Shown here in pieces: positions 1-8,584 of a stretch of 48,662 nucleotides of DNA. The notes beneath the pieces are model-generated. The model did no database searches. It was not told the origin of the DNA and saw only the letters and a list, made by a program, of their open reading frames with translations. The stretch comes from Butyrivibrio sp. (GTDB lineage: Bacteria > Bacillota > Clostridia > Lachnospirales > Lachnospiraceae). Position numbers and translations under genes: made by a program. Within the stretch, counting starts at the first letter, position 1. Each line of letters begins with the position of its first letter. The stretch lies in NCBI GenBank assembly GCA_016297265.1, contig JAEDHB010000010.1:1-48662 (forward strand). The letters are read 5' to 3'.

Positions 1-52
1 GAGCATCTGCCTTACAAGCAGAGGGTCACAGGTTCGAGCCCTGTAGGTCCCA
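1..52 (+). tRNA. tRNA-Val (anticodon TAC), 5' part outside the window
   Basis: The anticodon stem (6-10 with 18-22), the 7-base loop with TAC at 13-15, the T arm (28-44) and the 3' acceptor strand plus discriminator A (45-52) are all present. The acceptor 5' strand and D arm lie before the window. No CCA is encoded. Confidence 0.9.
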
Positions 53-69
53 TTCTTTTCAGATAATAT

Positions 70-143
70 GGCGGAGTAGCTCAGATGGCTAGAGCACATG
101 GTTCATACCCATGGTGTCAGGGGTTCGATTCCCTTCTCCGCTA
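70..143 (+). tRNA. tRNA-Met (anticodon CAT), elongator type
   Basis: A complete 74-base cloverleaf. The acceptor ends pair (GGCGGAG with CTCCGCT), the anticodon loop carries CAT, and the T loop is TTCGATT. The anticodon stem lacks the three G-C pairs typical of initiator tRNA, so this is read as elongator Met; a tRNA-Ile with modified CAT cannot be excluded by eye. No CCA is encoded. Confidence 0.9.
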
Positions 144-152
144 CTAGCAGAT

Positions 153-189
153 AAGCCCTTGATGTTGAGCATTGAGGGCTTTTGTTGTT
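153..189 (+). terminator. Terminator after the tRNA pair
   Basis: AGCCCT (154-159) pairs with AGGGCT (175-180), with further partial pairing inside, followed by a T-rich stretch (TTTGTTGTT). It sits between tRNA-Met and ispF. Confidence 0.6.
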
Positions 190-203
190 GATTGGAGGAA
201 AAT

Positions 204-743
204 ATGAGAATTGGTACAGGATATGATGTACACAGACTGACTGAGGATAGAAAACTCATTCTTGGAGGAGTGGATATTCCTTATGAAAAGGGACTTCTTG
301 GACATTCCGACGCGGATGTGCTGCTGCATGCAATCATGGATGCGCTGCTCGGTGCGGCAGCATTGGGAGATATAGGAAAGCATTTTCCGGACAGCGATGA
401 GCGCTACAAGGGGATTTCGAGTATTCTTTTGCTCAGAGAGGTGGGAAGACTTCTTGAGGAAAACAATTATATTATTGAGAATATTGACAGTACAATTATT
501 GCCCAGAGACCAAAGCTTGCGACATATATTTCAGATATGAGGCAGAATATTGCAAAGGCGCTTGGGCTTGAAATGTCCCAGGTTAATGTCAAGGCAACCA
601 CCGAGGAGGGCCTTGGCTTTACCGGCGCAGGGGAGGGCATTGCTGCTTCGGCAGTATGTCTGTTGAGCAGTATTTTTGACGCGGCGTCCTACAATGTTGC
701 GGGCGGCGGATGCGAAGGCTGCAGTGGTTGCAGCAGACAATAA
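204..743 (+). CDS. ispF: 2-C-methyl-D-erythritol 2,4-cyclodiphosphate synthase, with Cys-rich tail
   Basis: IspF catalyses the fifth step of the MEP pathway to isoprenoid precursors, cyclising CDP-ME-2-phosphate to MEcPP. The metal-binding DVH (D8, H10) and H42 of the GHSDADV...H region are present, as is the KATTEEGLGFTG segment near residues 129-140. The ATG at 204 follows GGAGGA by a normal distance; the in-frame TTG at 192 lies over that site and is not used. Length is 179 aa against about 157-160 for the family. The excess is a C-terminal tail of about 24 residues ending in GGGCEGCSGCSRQ (C170, C173, C176), which the core enzyme does not need. It lies 32 bases before cysS. Confidence 0.95.
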   Translation: MRIGTGYDVHRLTEDRKLILGGVDIPYEKGLLGHSDADVLLHAIMDALLGAAALGDIGKHFPDSDERYKGISSILLLREVGRLLEENNYIIENIDSTIIAQRPKLATYISDMRQNIAKALGLEMSQVNVKATTEEGLGFTGAGEGIAASAVCLLSSIFDAASYNVAGGGCEGCSGCSRQ

Positions 744-775
744 CAAGACTATTTTAAGTGCAAGGAGAAAACAGA

Positions 776-2194
776 ATGGAAAACAAAGTATCTTTATTCA
801 ATACACTTACAAGAAAAGTAGAAAAATTCGTTCCTTATGAGGATGGCAAGGTCGCTATGTATACATGCGGACCTACAGTATATCATTTTGCACACATCGG
901 AAATCTCAGAAGCTACATAATGGAAGATGTTCTGGAAAAAACCCTGCGCTATGTGGGATATGATGTTAAACGTGTTATGAATATCACGGATGTCGGACAT
1001 CTTACAAGTGACGCAGATACCGGAGAAGATAAGATGCTAAAGGGTGCAAAAAGAGAGCACAAGACAGTTATGGAAATTGCAGCATATTATACGGATGCTT
1101 TTTTTGACGACTGTAAAAAGCTCAATATCAAAACTCCTGATGTTGTGGAGCCTGCAACAAACTGTATTGATGAGTTTATTACAATGGTTAGCGGACTTCT
1201 GGAAAAGGGTTTTGCGTATATTGCGGGAGGAAATGTATATTTTGATACCTCTAAGCTTGAAGATTACTATGTTTTTTCAAGTATCAGTGAAAAAGAACTC
1301 ATGGTGGGCGTAAGAGATGATGTGGAGGAGGATACCAATAAGAAGAACAAAGCGGATTTTGTTCTCTGGTTTACTAAATCCAAATTTGATAATCAGGAGC
1401 TCAAATGGGACAGCCCATGGGGTGTTGGTTATCCCGGCTGGCATATCGAGTGCTCCTGCATCAGTATGAAACATCTGGGAGAACATCTTGATATCCACTG
1501 TGGCGGCGTGGACAATATTTTCCCTCATCATACCAACGAGATAGCACAGAGTGAAAGCTACATGGGACACAAATGGTGCAATTATTGGTTCCATGTTCAG
1601 CACTTAAATGATAAATCCGGAAAAATGAGCAAATCAAACGGAGAATTTCTCACGGTTTCCCTTCTTGAGGAAAAGGGTTATGATCCGCTTGTATACAGGC
1701 TTTTCTGCCTTCAGAGCCATTACAGAAAACCACTTGAGTTTTCTTATGAGATTCTTGACAATATGGTGTCCGCATACAACAAACTTGTGAAAAAAATCGG
1801 CGAGTTAAAGGACGAGGGCGAAATCGAAAAAACTGTTTTTGATGAGTACAAGGACAAATTTGTCGCTGCTCTTGCCAATGATATCAACACATCATCAGCG
1901 ATTACGGTTATCTATGATGTTTTGAGAGCGGATTGCAATGATAAGACAAAGCTTGAACTGATAAGAAGTTTTGATTATGTGCTTTCTCTTAATCTCGACA
2001 GAATGCAGAGAGAGGATGAAAATAACGGCGTTGATGCTGAAATGGAAGCATTTATTCTTGCTAAGATTGAGGAGAGAAAGGCTGCAAAGAAGGAAAAAGA
2101 TTTTGCAAAGGCTGATGCCATCAGGGCGGAACTTCTTGAAAAGGGCGTGGCAATCAAGGATACAAGAGAGGGCGTAGTTTGGGAGCTTGTATAG
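776..2194 (+). CDS. cysS: Cysteine--tRNA ligase
   Basis: This class I synthetase charges tRNA-Cys. Visible are the N-terminal TCGPTVY segment with its zinc-ligand Cys, the HIGH-type motif (HIGN), the WHIECS segment with another zinc-ligand Cys, and the KMSKS motif (GKMSKSNGEF), followed by the helical anticodon-binding C-terminus. The 472 aa length is normal. The ATG at 776 is preceded by AAGGAG at 762-767; a GTG at 758 in the same frame precedes that site. The stop lies 14 bases before the mrnC ATG. The order ispF-cysS-mrnC-rlmB-sigH matches that of B. subtilis apart from missing genes. Confidence 0.97.
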   Translation: MENKVSLFNTLTRKVEKFVPYEDGKVAMYTCGPTVYHFAHIGNLRSYIMEDVLEKTLRYVGYDVKRVMNITDVGHLTSDADTGEDKMLKGAKREHKTVMEIAAYYTDAFFDDCKKLNIKTPDVVEPATNCIDEFITMVSGLLEKGFAYIAGGNVYFDTSKLEDYYVFSSISEKELMVGVRDDVEEDTNKKNKADFVLWFTKSKFDNQELKWDSPWGVGYPGWHIECSCISMKHLGEHLDIHCGGVDNIFPHHTNEIAQSESYMGHKWCNYWFHVQHLNDKSGKMSKSNGEFLTVSLLEEKGYDPLVYRLFCLQSHYRKPLEFSYEILDNMVSAYNKLVKKIGELKDEGEIEKTVFDEYKDKFVAALANDINTSSAITVIYDVLRADCNDKTKLELIRSFDYVLSLNLDRMQREDENNGVDAEMEAFILAKIEERKAAKKEKDFAKADAIRAELLEKGVAIKDTREGVVWELV

Positions 2195-2208
2195 GCTCGG
2201 GAGGAAAT

Positions 2209-2631
2209 ATGTTTGAAGCAATTCAGAATACCTTTGATTTACAGGATGTGGATCTGGCAAATTACTCTCCATTGACACTTGCCTATATCGGCGACTGTGT
2301 GTATGAGATTATTGTGCGGACCTGTCTTGTGTACAAGGGAAATGCACCGGTGGATAAACTCAATAAGCAGGCAAGCCAGTATGCCAAGGCACCTACGCAG
2401 GCCGCCATGATTGATGCAATTATGGATAAATTGACGCCGGAGGAGGAGGCAGCCTACAGAAGGGGCAGGAATGCTCATTCGGGAACAAAGGCCAAAAATG
2501 CAACTCTCGGAGAATATAGGAAGGCAACCGGCTTTGAAGCACTTATCGGTTATCTCTACCTTAAAAAGGACTTTGACAGAATCACGGAGATTGTTAAGAT
2601 GGCATTTTCTCATGTGAAAGGAGCCCTATGA
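2209..2631 (+). CDS. mrnC: Mini-ribonuclease III
   Basis: Mini-III matures 23S rRNA ends in Firmicutes. It is an RNase III catalytic domain without the dsRNA-binding domain. The segment LAYIGDCVYE carries the expected acidic residue, and GRNAHS plus a helical C-terminus are as in the family. Length is 140 aa. The ATG at 2209 follows GGGAGGA; an earlier GTG at 2179 overlaps the end of cysS and is unlikely. Its stop overlaps the rlmB start by 4 bases (ATGA), so the two are translationally coupled. Confidence 0.93.
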   Translation: MFEAIQNTFDLQDVDLANYSPLTLAYIGDCVYEIIVRTCLVYKGNAPVDKLNKQASQYAKAPTQAAMIDAIMDKLTPEEEAAYRRGRNAHSGTKAKNATLGEYRKATGFEALIGYLYLKKDFDRITEIVKMAFSHVKGAL

Positions 2632-3368
2632 AATACAGCGAATTTACGATAGAGGGACGCAATGCGGTTATCGAAGCGTTTCGTTCCGGAAAAACAATAG
2701 ATAAAATATTCATTCTTGACGGATGCCGCGACGGTCAGGTTATGACCGTGGTGCGGGAGGCAAAAAAAGCAGGCACAATAATCAATTATGTTGACAAGGA
2801 AAGACTTGATGCAATGTCCAAAACAGGGCACCATCAGGGTGTGATTGCCAATGCGGCCGCATATGAATATGCTGAAATTGATGATATTTTCAAGGCGGCA
2901 GAAGAAAAAAATGAAGCACCGTTTATCTTTATACTGGATGGTATTGAGGACCCTCACAATCTCGGCGCAATAATCAGAACGGCGAATCTCTGCGGAGCCC
3001 ACGGAGTAATTATCCCTAAGAGAAGAGCAGTGGGGCTTACGGCAACAGTCGCGAAAACATCGGCAGGAGCGCTAAATTATACTCCGGTTGCCAAGGTCAC
3101 AAACATCGGCAATACCATTGACGAACTCAAGAAGAGTGGCATGTGGTTTGTGTGCGCTGATATGGGCGGGACCTGTATGTACAACCTGGACCTAAAAGGC
3201 CCAATCGGTCTTGTGATTGGTAATGAGGGCGAGGGCGTAAGCAGACTGGTCAGGGAAAAATGTGATTTCATCGCATCCATTCCTATGAAGGGTAATATTG
3301 ATTCCCTCAATGCCTCGGTTGCCGCAGGCGTAATGGCATATGAAATTGTAAGACAGAGGATGATATAG
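2628..3368 (+). CDS. rlmB: 23S rRNA (guanosine-2'-O-)-methyltransferase, TrmH/SpoU family
   Basis: A SPOUT methyltransferase that probably 2'-O-methylates a 23S rRNA guanosine. The N-terminal substrate-binding domain (about residues 5-80) is followed by the knotted domain with the SpoU motifs: EDPHNLGAIIRTA, VIGNEGEGVSRLV and SLNASVAAGV. Length 246 aa is typical. Start overlaps the mrnC stop. In B. subtilis the next gene is rae1 (yacP) and then sigH; here sigH follows after 1 base. Confidence 0.93.
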   Translation: MKYSEFTIEGRNAVIEAFRSGKTIDKIFILDGCRDGQVMTVVREAKKAGTIINYVDKERLDAMSKTGHHQGVIANAAAYEYAEIDDIFKAAEEKNEAPFIFILDGIEDPHNLGAIIRTANLCGAHGVIIPKRRAVGLTATVAKTSAGALNYTPVAKVTNIGNTIDELKKSGMWFVCADMGGTCMYNLDLKGPIGLVIGNEGEGVSRLVREKCDFIASIPMKGNIDSLNASVAAGVMAYEIVRQRMI

Positions 3369-3369
3369 T

Positions 3370-3990
3370 ATGTCAAACAGTAAAAAGCTTGAAAAAATGT
3401 CCGATGAGGAGCTTATCAGGGCTTATCAGGAGGGTTCCGGTGAAGCTGCGGATATTATTCTTGACAAGTATAAAAATCTTGTGCGGATGAAGGCCCGTCA
3501 ATTTTTTATTGTGGGTGCGGATTCGGACGATTTGATACAGGAAGGAATGATTGGCTTATATAAGGCAATCAGAGATTATGATGCAACTAAGAATGTGGAA
3601 TTTATGTATTTTGCATCGCTTTGCATCAGCCGTCAGCTTATGACCGCGGTTACAGCTAACAACCGCAAGAAAAATATACCCCTCAACAACTATGTCTCAC
3701 TGGACAGTATGGTGGTGGATGATGGCGGCAATGATGTTGTTCTTGGGGATGCAATTCCGTCGGATTACGGAATCAATCCTGAAACAGTAATGATAGACAG
3801 GGAAAACAATGAATCGGTTATCCAGAGTATTTATGGTTCATTGAGCAAAATGGAGTTACAGGTATTGAGTCTGTATATGGAAGGGTTCAACTATGTCCGC
3901 ATCGGTGAAATCATAGGAAAGAATCCAAAAGCTGTCGACAATGCAATCCAGAGAATAAGAGGGAAAATTAATTCCATCAAATTAAAATAA
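3370..3990 (+). CDS. sigH: RNA polymerase sigma factor SigH (Spo0H-like)
   Basis: A sigma-70 family factor of 206 aa, the size of SigH of spore-formers. Region 2 is visible as DDLIQEGMIGLYKAIRDYD and the following FMYFASLCISRQL. Region 4 is the C-terminal helix-turn-helix ending in IGKNPKAVDNAIQRIRGKI. Position directly after rlmB matches the B. subtilis sigH locus. In Bacillus SigH drives early stationary-phase and sporulation genes; whether this strain sporulates cannot be told from the window. rpmG-secE-nusG, which usually follow, are absent here; tRNA-Thr follows instead. Confidence 0.92.
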   Translation: MSNSKKLEKMSDEELIRAYQEGSGEAADIILDKYKNLVRMKARQFFIVGADSDDLIQEGMIGLYKAIRDYDATKNVEFMYFASLCISRQLMTAVTANNRKKNIPLNNYVSLDSMVVDDGGNDVVLGDAIPSDYGINPETVMIDRENNESVIQSIYGSLSKMELQVLSLYMEGFNYVRIGEIIGKNPKAVDNAIQRIRGKINSIKLK

Positions 3991-4039
3991 ATTTAACTTG
4001 CCAAAACTCAATATATATGATAAATTATTCCGTAGACGT

Positions 4040-4112
4040 GCTGCTATGGCTCAGTCGGTAGAGCGTCGCCTTGGTAAGGCGGAGGTCACGGGTTCGATTC
4101 CCGTTAGCAGCT
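4040..4112 (+). tRNA. tRNA-Thr (anticodon GGT)
   Basis: A complete cloverleaf. GCTGCTA (4040-4046) pairs with TAGCAGC (4105-4111), the anticodon loop TTGGTAA gives GGT, and the T arm is ACGGG-TTCGATT-CCCGT. Discriminator T, no encoded CCA. Confidence 0.95.
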
Positions 4113-4131
4113 TATTATATTGATATTCAAA

Positions 4132-4181
4132 GAATTTAAGCCGGTTAATCCTGTGATTAAACCGGCTTAAATTCTTTTTTT
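4132..4181 (+). terminator. Strong, probably bidirectional terminator
   Basis: A nearly perfect 19-bp stem (4132-4150 with 4155-4174) with a 4-base loop and a following run of T. It serves the sigH/tRNA-Thr transcript. The stop codon of the convergent J-domain gene lies inside the stem, so the same hairpin can end that transcript too. Confidence 0.85.
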
Positions 4182-4667
4182 GAGATATTCATAATGTGTA
4201 TTGATGCTTTGAATAATTGAATTGTCTCCACCCAGATTGTCGGGATGAAATATTTTAAGCAGCTGTCGGTAGCGTTTTTTGAGGGAAAGCTCGTTGTCGA
4301 CTCCCTTGAAGAGCATATCCATGCCGCCAAAGGAAAGCTTGGAAGCCGCCTGCTGTGCATACTTTCTGGATTTGGCAATGCTTGCTTTTTCCTGTTCCAG
4401 GCGACGCTTCTCGTCATTGAGGCGTTCGTATTCTTTTTCAATGACAGCCAGCTTGCTGTCAACAAGATTCTGTTTCATTTCAATCTGTTTTGCAGCAATA
4501 TTGCATTTTGTCTGCTGTAGTTCAATATCGCGGAGCGTCTCGCGCTTTTCTTTTTCGAAGGCTTCGCGCTCTGCTTCCAGTCTGTCCCGCTCTTCAGCCA
4601 AGCGAATATTTTCGCGAAACAGCCAGTCTTTGACTTTACAGTCCGAATATTCACTTGATGAATCCAT
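4167..4667 (-). CDS. Coiled-coil protein with C-terminal J domain
   Basis: 166 aa. Residues about 15-110 are a long charged coiled coil rich in Glu, Arg and Lys (for example ERDRLEAEREAFEKEKRE). The C-terminal 45 residues look like a short J domain: KKRYRQLLKIFHPD, with the HPD tripeptide that stimulates DnaK/Hsp70 ATPase, then a helix ending in YEYLKKRI. This suggests a dedicated Hsp70 co-chaperone using the coiled coil to dimerise or bind a client; partner and client are unknown. No signal peptide or membrane segment. Transcribed alone, divergent from the ABC pair, with a terminator shared with the tRNA-Thr side. The start follows a GGAGGT-like site on the minus strand. Confidence 0.8.
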   Translation of the reverse strand: MDSSSEYSDCKVKDWLFRENIRLAEERDRLEAEREAFEKEKRETLRDIELQQTKCNIAAKQIEMKQNLVDSKLAVIEKEYERLNDEKRRLEQEKASIAKSRKYAQQAASKLSFGGMDMLFKGVDNELSLKKRYRQLLKIFHPDNLGGDNSIIQSINTHYEYLKKRI

Positions 4668-4810
4668 GGCAACCTCCGTTTGTATTAATATTGATATGTC
4701 TTCAACAAAAAATCATACACAAAAATCATACTACAAGAATACGGGATTGGTCAATAATATAGCATTTGAAAAAAATATATTAAATCTTTATTAAAAGAGT
4801 ATTAATGCTA

Positions 4811-4839
4811 TTGCGAACAGTATTTTTTTGCACGATAAT
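4811..4839 (+). promoter_or_regulatory. Candidate promoter for the first ABC pair
   Basis: TTGCGA (4811-4816), 17 bases, GATAAT (4834-4839), 28 bases before the ATG at 4868. The surrounding 200-bp gap between divergent genes is very AT-rich. Confidence 0.55.
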
Positions 4840-4867
4840 AAAATAAATTTTTGGATTGGAGCTGTAT

Positions 4868-6679
4868 ATGAAAAAAGGGAAACTAAGATATGTAATGCGT
4901 ACTGTGGGGGCTGCCGACAAGGGGCTGGTGTGGTATACGATTTTCAAAAATGCAATGGAACAGATTTTCCTTGTGTTCTTTTTTGTATATCTTACAAAAT
5001 ACGTGTTCGACTGTATTGAAAAGAATATTCCGTATTCCAGACTGTTCTGGTTTTTGGTGATTGCCTGTACGCTGCATATTATTATCCATTTTATCAACGG
5101 ATGGTATGAGTGCTACAGACAGATTAACACGCCGAAGGTGTACCGATATATTTTTCATCAGGTTATGGATATATCCGAGGATATAACGATTGCGGAATAT
5201 GAGGACCCGGCATTCTTCGATTCCTACAGCAAGGCACTTGACCAGTGCGTTGATAAGGCTCTGGAACTGCTGATTATTTTCGGCAGATTTCTGGGAAATG
5301 TCGTGGCAACGATTATGACACTTGTGATTGTGGTGAGCGTGGACCCGGTTTTGATGGTTATGGTGCTGCTTCCTATTGCCATCAGCTTCTATTTTGGAAA
5401 AAAAGCCAGCAGGGCAGAATACGATATGGAACAGGAAACGGCCCGCAATAAGCGTGAGGCGGATTATGTTAAACGCGTATTTTATGAGAAAAAATATGCA
5501 GGTGAGCTTCGCCTCTATAATATGAAGAAGCTTCTTTTGGAAAGACAGGAGAGAGCGGTTGATGAAACCTGCAAGACCAGTCTTTTCTATAGAATGAAAT
5601 CGGCTGTGTATTCCTTCTGGGCTTTCGGAAGCTACAGTATTATAGCGACGGTGGGCGCGTATATATATGTTGCAATCATGGTAAAACTCGGATACAGAAG
5701 CAATGTGTCAAGCTATGTTGCAATGATTAATGCATTGGCTTTTTCCAGCGGACAGTTCAAGGAGGCAATGCTTAACGGCATATATATAAGTAAGAACACA
5801 GCACTTTTTGCAAATCTCAGAAGTTTTCTTGAGAGGGAACGCAAGGAGCATGAACTGAGACTTCCGTGTAACGATATCGAGGAAATTGTTTTTGACCATG
5901 TTACCTTTACATATCCGGGAGCGGAGAAACCAACTATCAAGGATATGAATTTTACCTGGAAAAAGGGTGAGAGGATTGCGATAGTGGGCTATAATGGCGC
6001 CGGTAAAACAACCCTTGTAAAGCTGTTGATGGGATTGTATCCGCTTACATCCGGAAGGATTCTTGTCAACGGAGTGGACCTTGAAGAGCTGGATAAGGAA
6101 CAGTACAGAGGTCACTTCGGAACAGTATTTCAGGATTTGCAGGTATTTGCAATGACATTGGCTGAAAATGTTCTTTTGTACTCACCGGAATCGGAGGAGG
6201 ATTATGACAAGGCGCGGAGGGCTCTTACACAGGCTCAGTTTGATATAAATCACAGGGGACTTATCAAGGGACTTGATACTATGATAAGCAGAGAGTTTGA
6301 CGAAGAAGGCTTTGTCTGTTCGGGAGGACAGGCTCAGAAGATTGCCATCGCAAGAATTTTTATGAAGAATCCGGATATGGTTATTCTCGATGAGCCGTCA
6401 AGCGCACTCGACCCTCTGGCAGAATATAATATGTATCGTAATATGATGAAGGCATCCAAGGGAAAAGGAGTAATCTTCATATCGCACAGGCTTTCTTCAG
6501 CCAGAATGGCGAGTCATATTTTTATGATGAAATACGGCGAAATCATTGAAGAGGGAAGCCATGAGGAGCTAATGGCAATGCAGGGCGAATATTATGATAT
6601 GTTCAATCTGCAGGCACAGAATTATCAGGACAGCCTTCCTGAAGAGATGATTATGATGGGAGGTGAGCTCGTTGAGTAA
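4868..6679 (+). CDS. ABC exporter half-transporter (membrane + ATPase), first of a pair
   Basis: 603 aa with an N-terminal membrane domain (residues about 30-330, several hydrophobic helices) and a C-terminal ATPase. The ATPase shows Walker A GYNGAGKTT near 373, signature CSGGQAQK near 483, and Walker B with catalytic Glu MVILDEPSSALD near 503. It probably pairs with the next gene as a heterodimer. ATG 4868 lies 7 bases after GGAG; the in-frame TTG at 4856 overlaps that site. The two genes overlap. Substrate is unknown: no peptide precursor or leader peptidase gene is beside it. Distinct from the 28407-32362 pair in sequence. Confidence 0.88.
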   Translation: MKKGKLRYVMRTVGAADKGLVWYTIFKNAMEQIFLVFFFVYLTKYVFDCIEKNIPYSRLFWFLVIACTLHIIIHFINGWYECYRQINTPKVYRYIFHQVMDISEDITIAEYEDPAFFDSYSKALDQCVDKALELLIIFGRFLGNVVATIMTLVIVVSVDPVLMVMVLLPIAISFYFGKKASRAEYDMEQETARNKREADYVKRVFYEKKYAGELRLYNMKKLLLERQERAVDETCKTSLFYRMKSAVYSFWAFGSYSIIATVGAYIYVAIMVKLGYRSNVSSYVAMINALAFSSGQFKEAMLNGIYISKNTALFANLRSFLERERKEHELRLPCNDIEEIVFDHVTFTYPGAEKPTIKDMNFTWKKGERIAIVGYNGAGKTTLVKLLMGLYPLTSGRILVNGVDLEELDKEQYRGHFGTVFQDLQVFAMTLAENVLLYSPESEEDYDKARRALTQAQFDINHRGLIKGLDTMISREFDEEGFVCSGGQAQKIAIARIFMKNPDMVILDEPSSALDPLAEYNMYRNMMKASKGKGVIFISHRLSSARMASHIFMMKYGEIIEEGSHEELMAMQGEYYDMFNLQAQNYQDSLPEEMIMMGGELVE

Positions 6680-8519
6680 GAATAAGGAATTCAAGGATGC
6701 GGTTAAGGAAGCGAAAGCTGCTAAAATACCCGTCATCAGAATGATTAAGAATAACCTGTTCATGGTAAAATATGCCACAAAATACGATAAGAAACTCGTG
6801 CTGTCGGTGATTACTCTTTTCTGTATTTTGCAGGTGCTGAGGGCGGTACAGAGTACGATTATTCTCAAGATTATCATTGATATGCTGCAGGGAGACGGCA
6901 GCCTCAAAAATCTTCTTCTGGTATTGCTCGGCAACCTCATCATGCTGGTGGCGATTGAGTGGATTGACCAGCTCTTGCAGCAATGGTCAAAGGCAAAGCT
7001 TGTGAGACTGGGCGGTCGTGTACAGAGAGATTTGATGGAAAAGAACGGCAGGGTGGATTTGCTTTGCTACGATTCTCCGGAGTACTATGATATGTACATA
7101 TCGGTAGCTTCAAAGGCGGATGAGATGGTTGATAAATCCGTTAATTGTATCAGTACGCTTATCGGCAGTATCATTGCGATGGTTGTTGCCGCAGGGGTGA
7201 TTGTTACAATTCATCCACTGGTTGCTATTTTTCCGGTGGCAGGTTTTATTGCCAATCTTATGACAAGATTTAAAATTACCCGACTTGAGTATGAGTACGA
7301 CCTGGTAAATAAGAAGTATATGAGAAAGGCGGATTATTCGAAGAGAGTATTTTACCAGCCTGAGTATGCCAAGGAACTTAAGCTGTCCAACGTGAGGGAA
7401 CCCTTAAGAAAACAGTTTGATGAAGCTCTGGATGAGTGCAGGGAAGCCGGAAAATACTATGGTGTTCGAATTACCTGGATATCCCTGCTCAACTGGAGTC
7501 TTGTGTATACGGTTTTTTCGTTTTTCTGTGTGCCGGCGTTTCTGGGATATCTTGCCCTGGTGCTCAAATCAATTATGCTGGGCGATGTGGCGTCCACCAA
7601 CAACGCAGCAAATATTGTAAGGCAGAGACTTAACGAGACGAATTTTGCGCTGGTGGATTTCCAGATAATAGGTCAGTATGGGGACAGATTCAGGAAGCTT
7701 CTGGATTATGAAACCAATATCGAAGGCCATATCGGAAGTTTTGCTGTTCCGGCTGAACAAAAAGAACTTGTTCTGGAAAATGTGTGCTTCAAGTATCCGG
7801 GAACGGAGAAAAACATTCTGGACAATGTTTCCATGACCATTCATCCGGGTGAAAAAATTGCCATTGTCGGTGAAAACGGTGCCGGAAAAACCACTTTTGT
7901 CAAGCTACTTATGCGTCTCTATGATGTCACCGGGGGCTCAATATGCTACGGCGGCCATGATATCAGGGACTACACCACGGATGAATACAGAGCGGTAATA
8001 GGAGCTGTTTTTCAGGATTATCAGATATACGGAGCAACTCTTGCAGAGAATGTTGTTATGGGTGAATACGGCAAGGCCGATGAGGAGAGGGTGCGAAAGG
8101 CTCTTGAAATGGCTGATTTCGGCAACCGGCTTAAGACGCTTCCGAAGGGACTCGATACGGAACTCACAAAAGAATTTGTTGAAGAAGGCGTTAATCTCTC
8201 CGGCGGCGAGGCACAAAAGGTTGCAATTGCCAGAATGTTTGCGAAGGAAAATGCAAATGCAGTGTCGATACTGGATGAACCTTCCAGTGCACTTGATCCG
8301 GTATCGGAATACCGCCTTAATGAGAATCTAATAAAAAATGCGGGGGATTCGACGGTTATTTTTATATCCCACAGATTGTCGACCACAAGAATGGCGGACA
8401 GAATTTACCTTTTTTCCGAGGGAGGAATCAAGGAACAGGGTACCCATGATGAACTTATGGCTCTGGGTGGGGAGTATTGCGAAATGTTTGAAAGACAGGC
8501 AAAGAATTATATAACCTGA
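6672..8519 (+). CDS. ABC exporter half-transporter (membrane + ATPase), second of a pair
   Basis: 615 aa from the TTG at 6672, which lies 8 bases after GGGAGG; a GTG at 6663 in frame would overlap that site. The start overlaps the end of the first subunit by 8 bases, a sign of translational coupling. After the membrane domain come Walker A GENGAGKTT near 400, signature LSGGEAQK near 509, and Walker B SILDEPSSALD near 531. Both subunits keep the catalytic Glu and an intact signature, unlike the asymmetric pair later in the window, so both ATP sites could be active. Substrate unknown. Confidence 0.87.
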   Translation: MSKNKEFKDAVKEAKAAKIPVIRMIKNNLFMVKYATKYDKKLVLSVITLFCILQVLRAVQSTIILKIIIDMLQGDGSLKNLLLVLLGNLIMLVAIEWIDQLLQQWSKAKLVRLGGRVQRDLMEKNGRVDLLCYDSPEYYDMYISVASKADEMVDKSVNCISTLIGSIIAMVVAAGVIVTIHPLVAIFPVAGFIANLMTRFKITRLEYEYDLVNKKYMRKADYSKRVFYQPEYAKELKLSNVREPLRKQFDEALDECREAGKYYGVRITWISLLNWSLVYTVFSFFCVPAFLGYLALVLKSIMLGDVASTNNAANIVRQRLNETNFALVDFQIIGQYGDRFRKLLDYETNIEGHIGSFAVPAEQKELVLENVCFKYPGTEKNILDNVSMTIHPGEKIAIVGENGAGKTTFVKLLMRLYDVTGGSICYGGHDIRDYTTDEYRAVIGAVFQDYQIYGATLAENVVMGEYGKADEERVRKALEMADFGNRLKTLPKGLDTELTKEFVEEGVNLSGGEAQKVAIARMFAKENANAVSILDEPSSALDPVSEYRLNENLIKNAGDSTVIFISHRLSTTRMADRIYLFSEGGIKEQGTHDELMALGGEYCEMFERQAKNYIT

Positions 8520-8521
8520 TA

Positions 8522-8550
8522 TTGACAAAATATTTATCGGAGTTTACAAT
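8522..8550 (+). promoter_or_regulatory. Promoter for asd
   Basis: TTGACA (8522-8527), 17 bases, TACAAT (8545-8550), followed by AGGAG and the asd ATG at 8585. The -35 begins 2 bases after the stop of the ABC gene. Confidence 0.75.
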
Positions 8551-8584
8551 ATCGACTATAATTTTATTTTAGGAGAATCGCAAT

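Noticed and set aside
6650..6690. Programmed frameshift joining the two ABC subunits
   Set aside because: The 8-base overlap has its own GGGAGG site and TTG start; no slippery sequence is seen. Simple translational coupling explains it.
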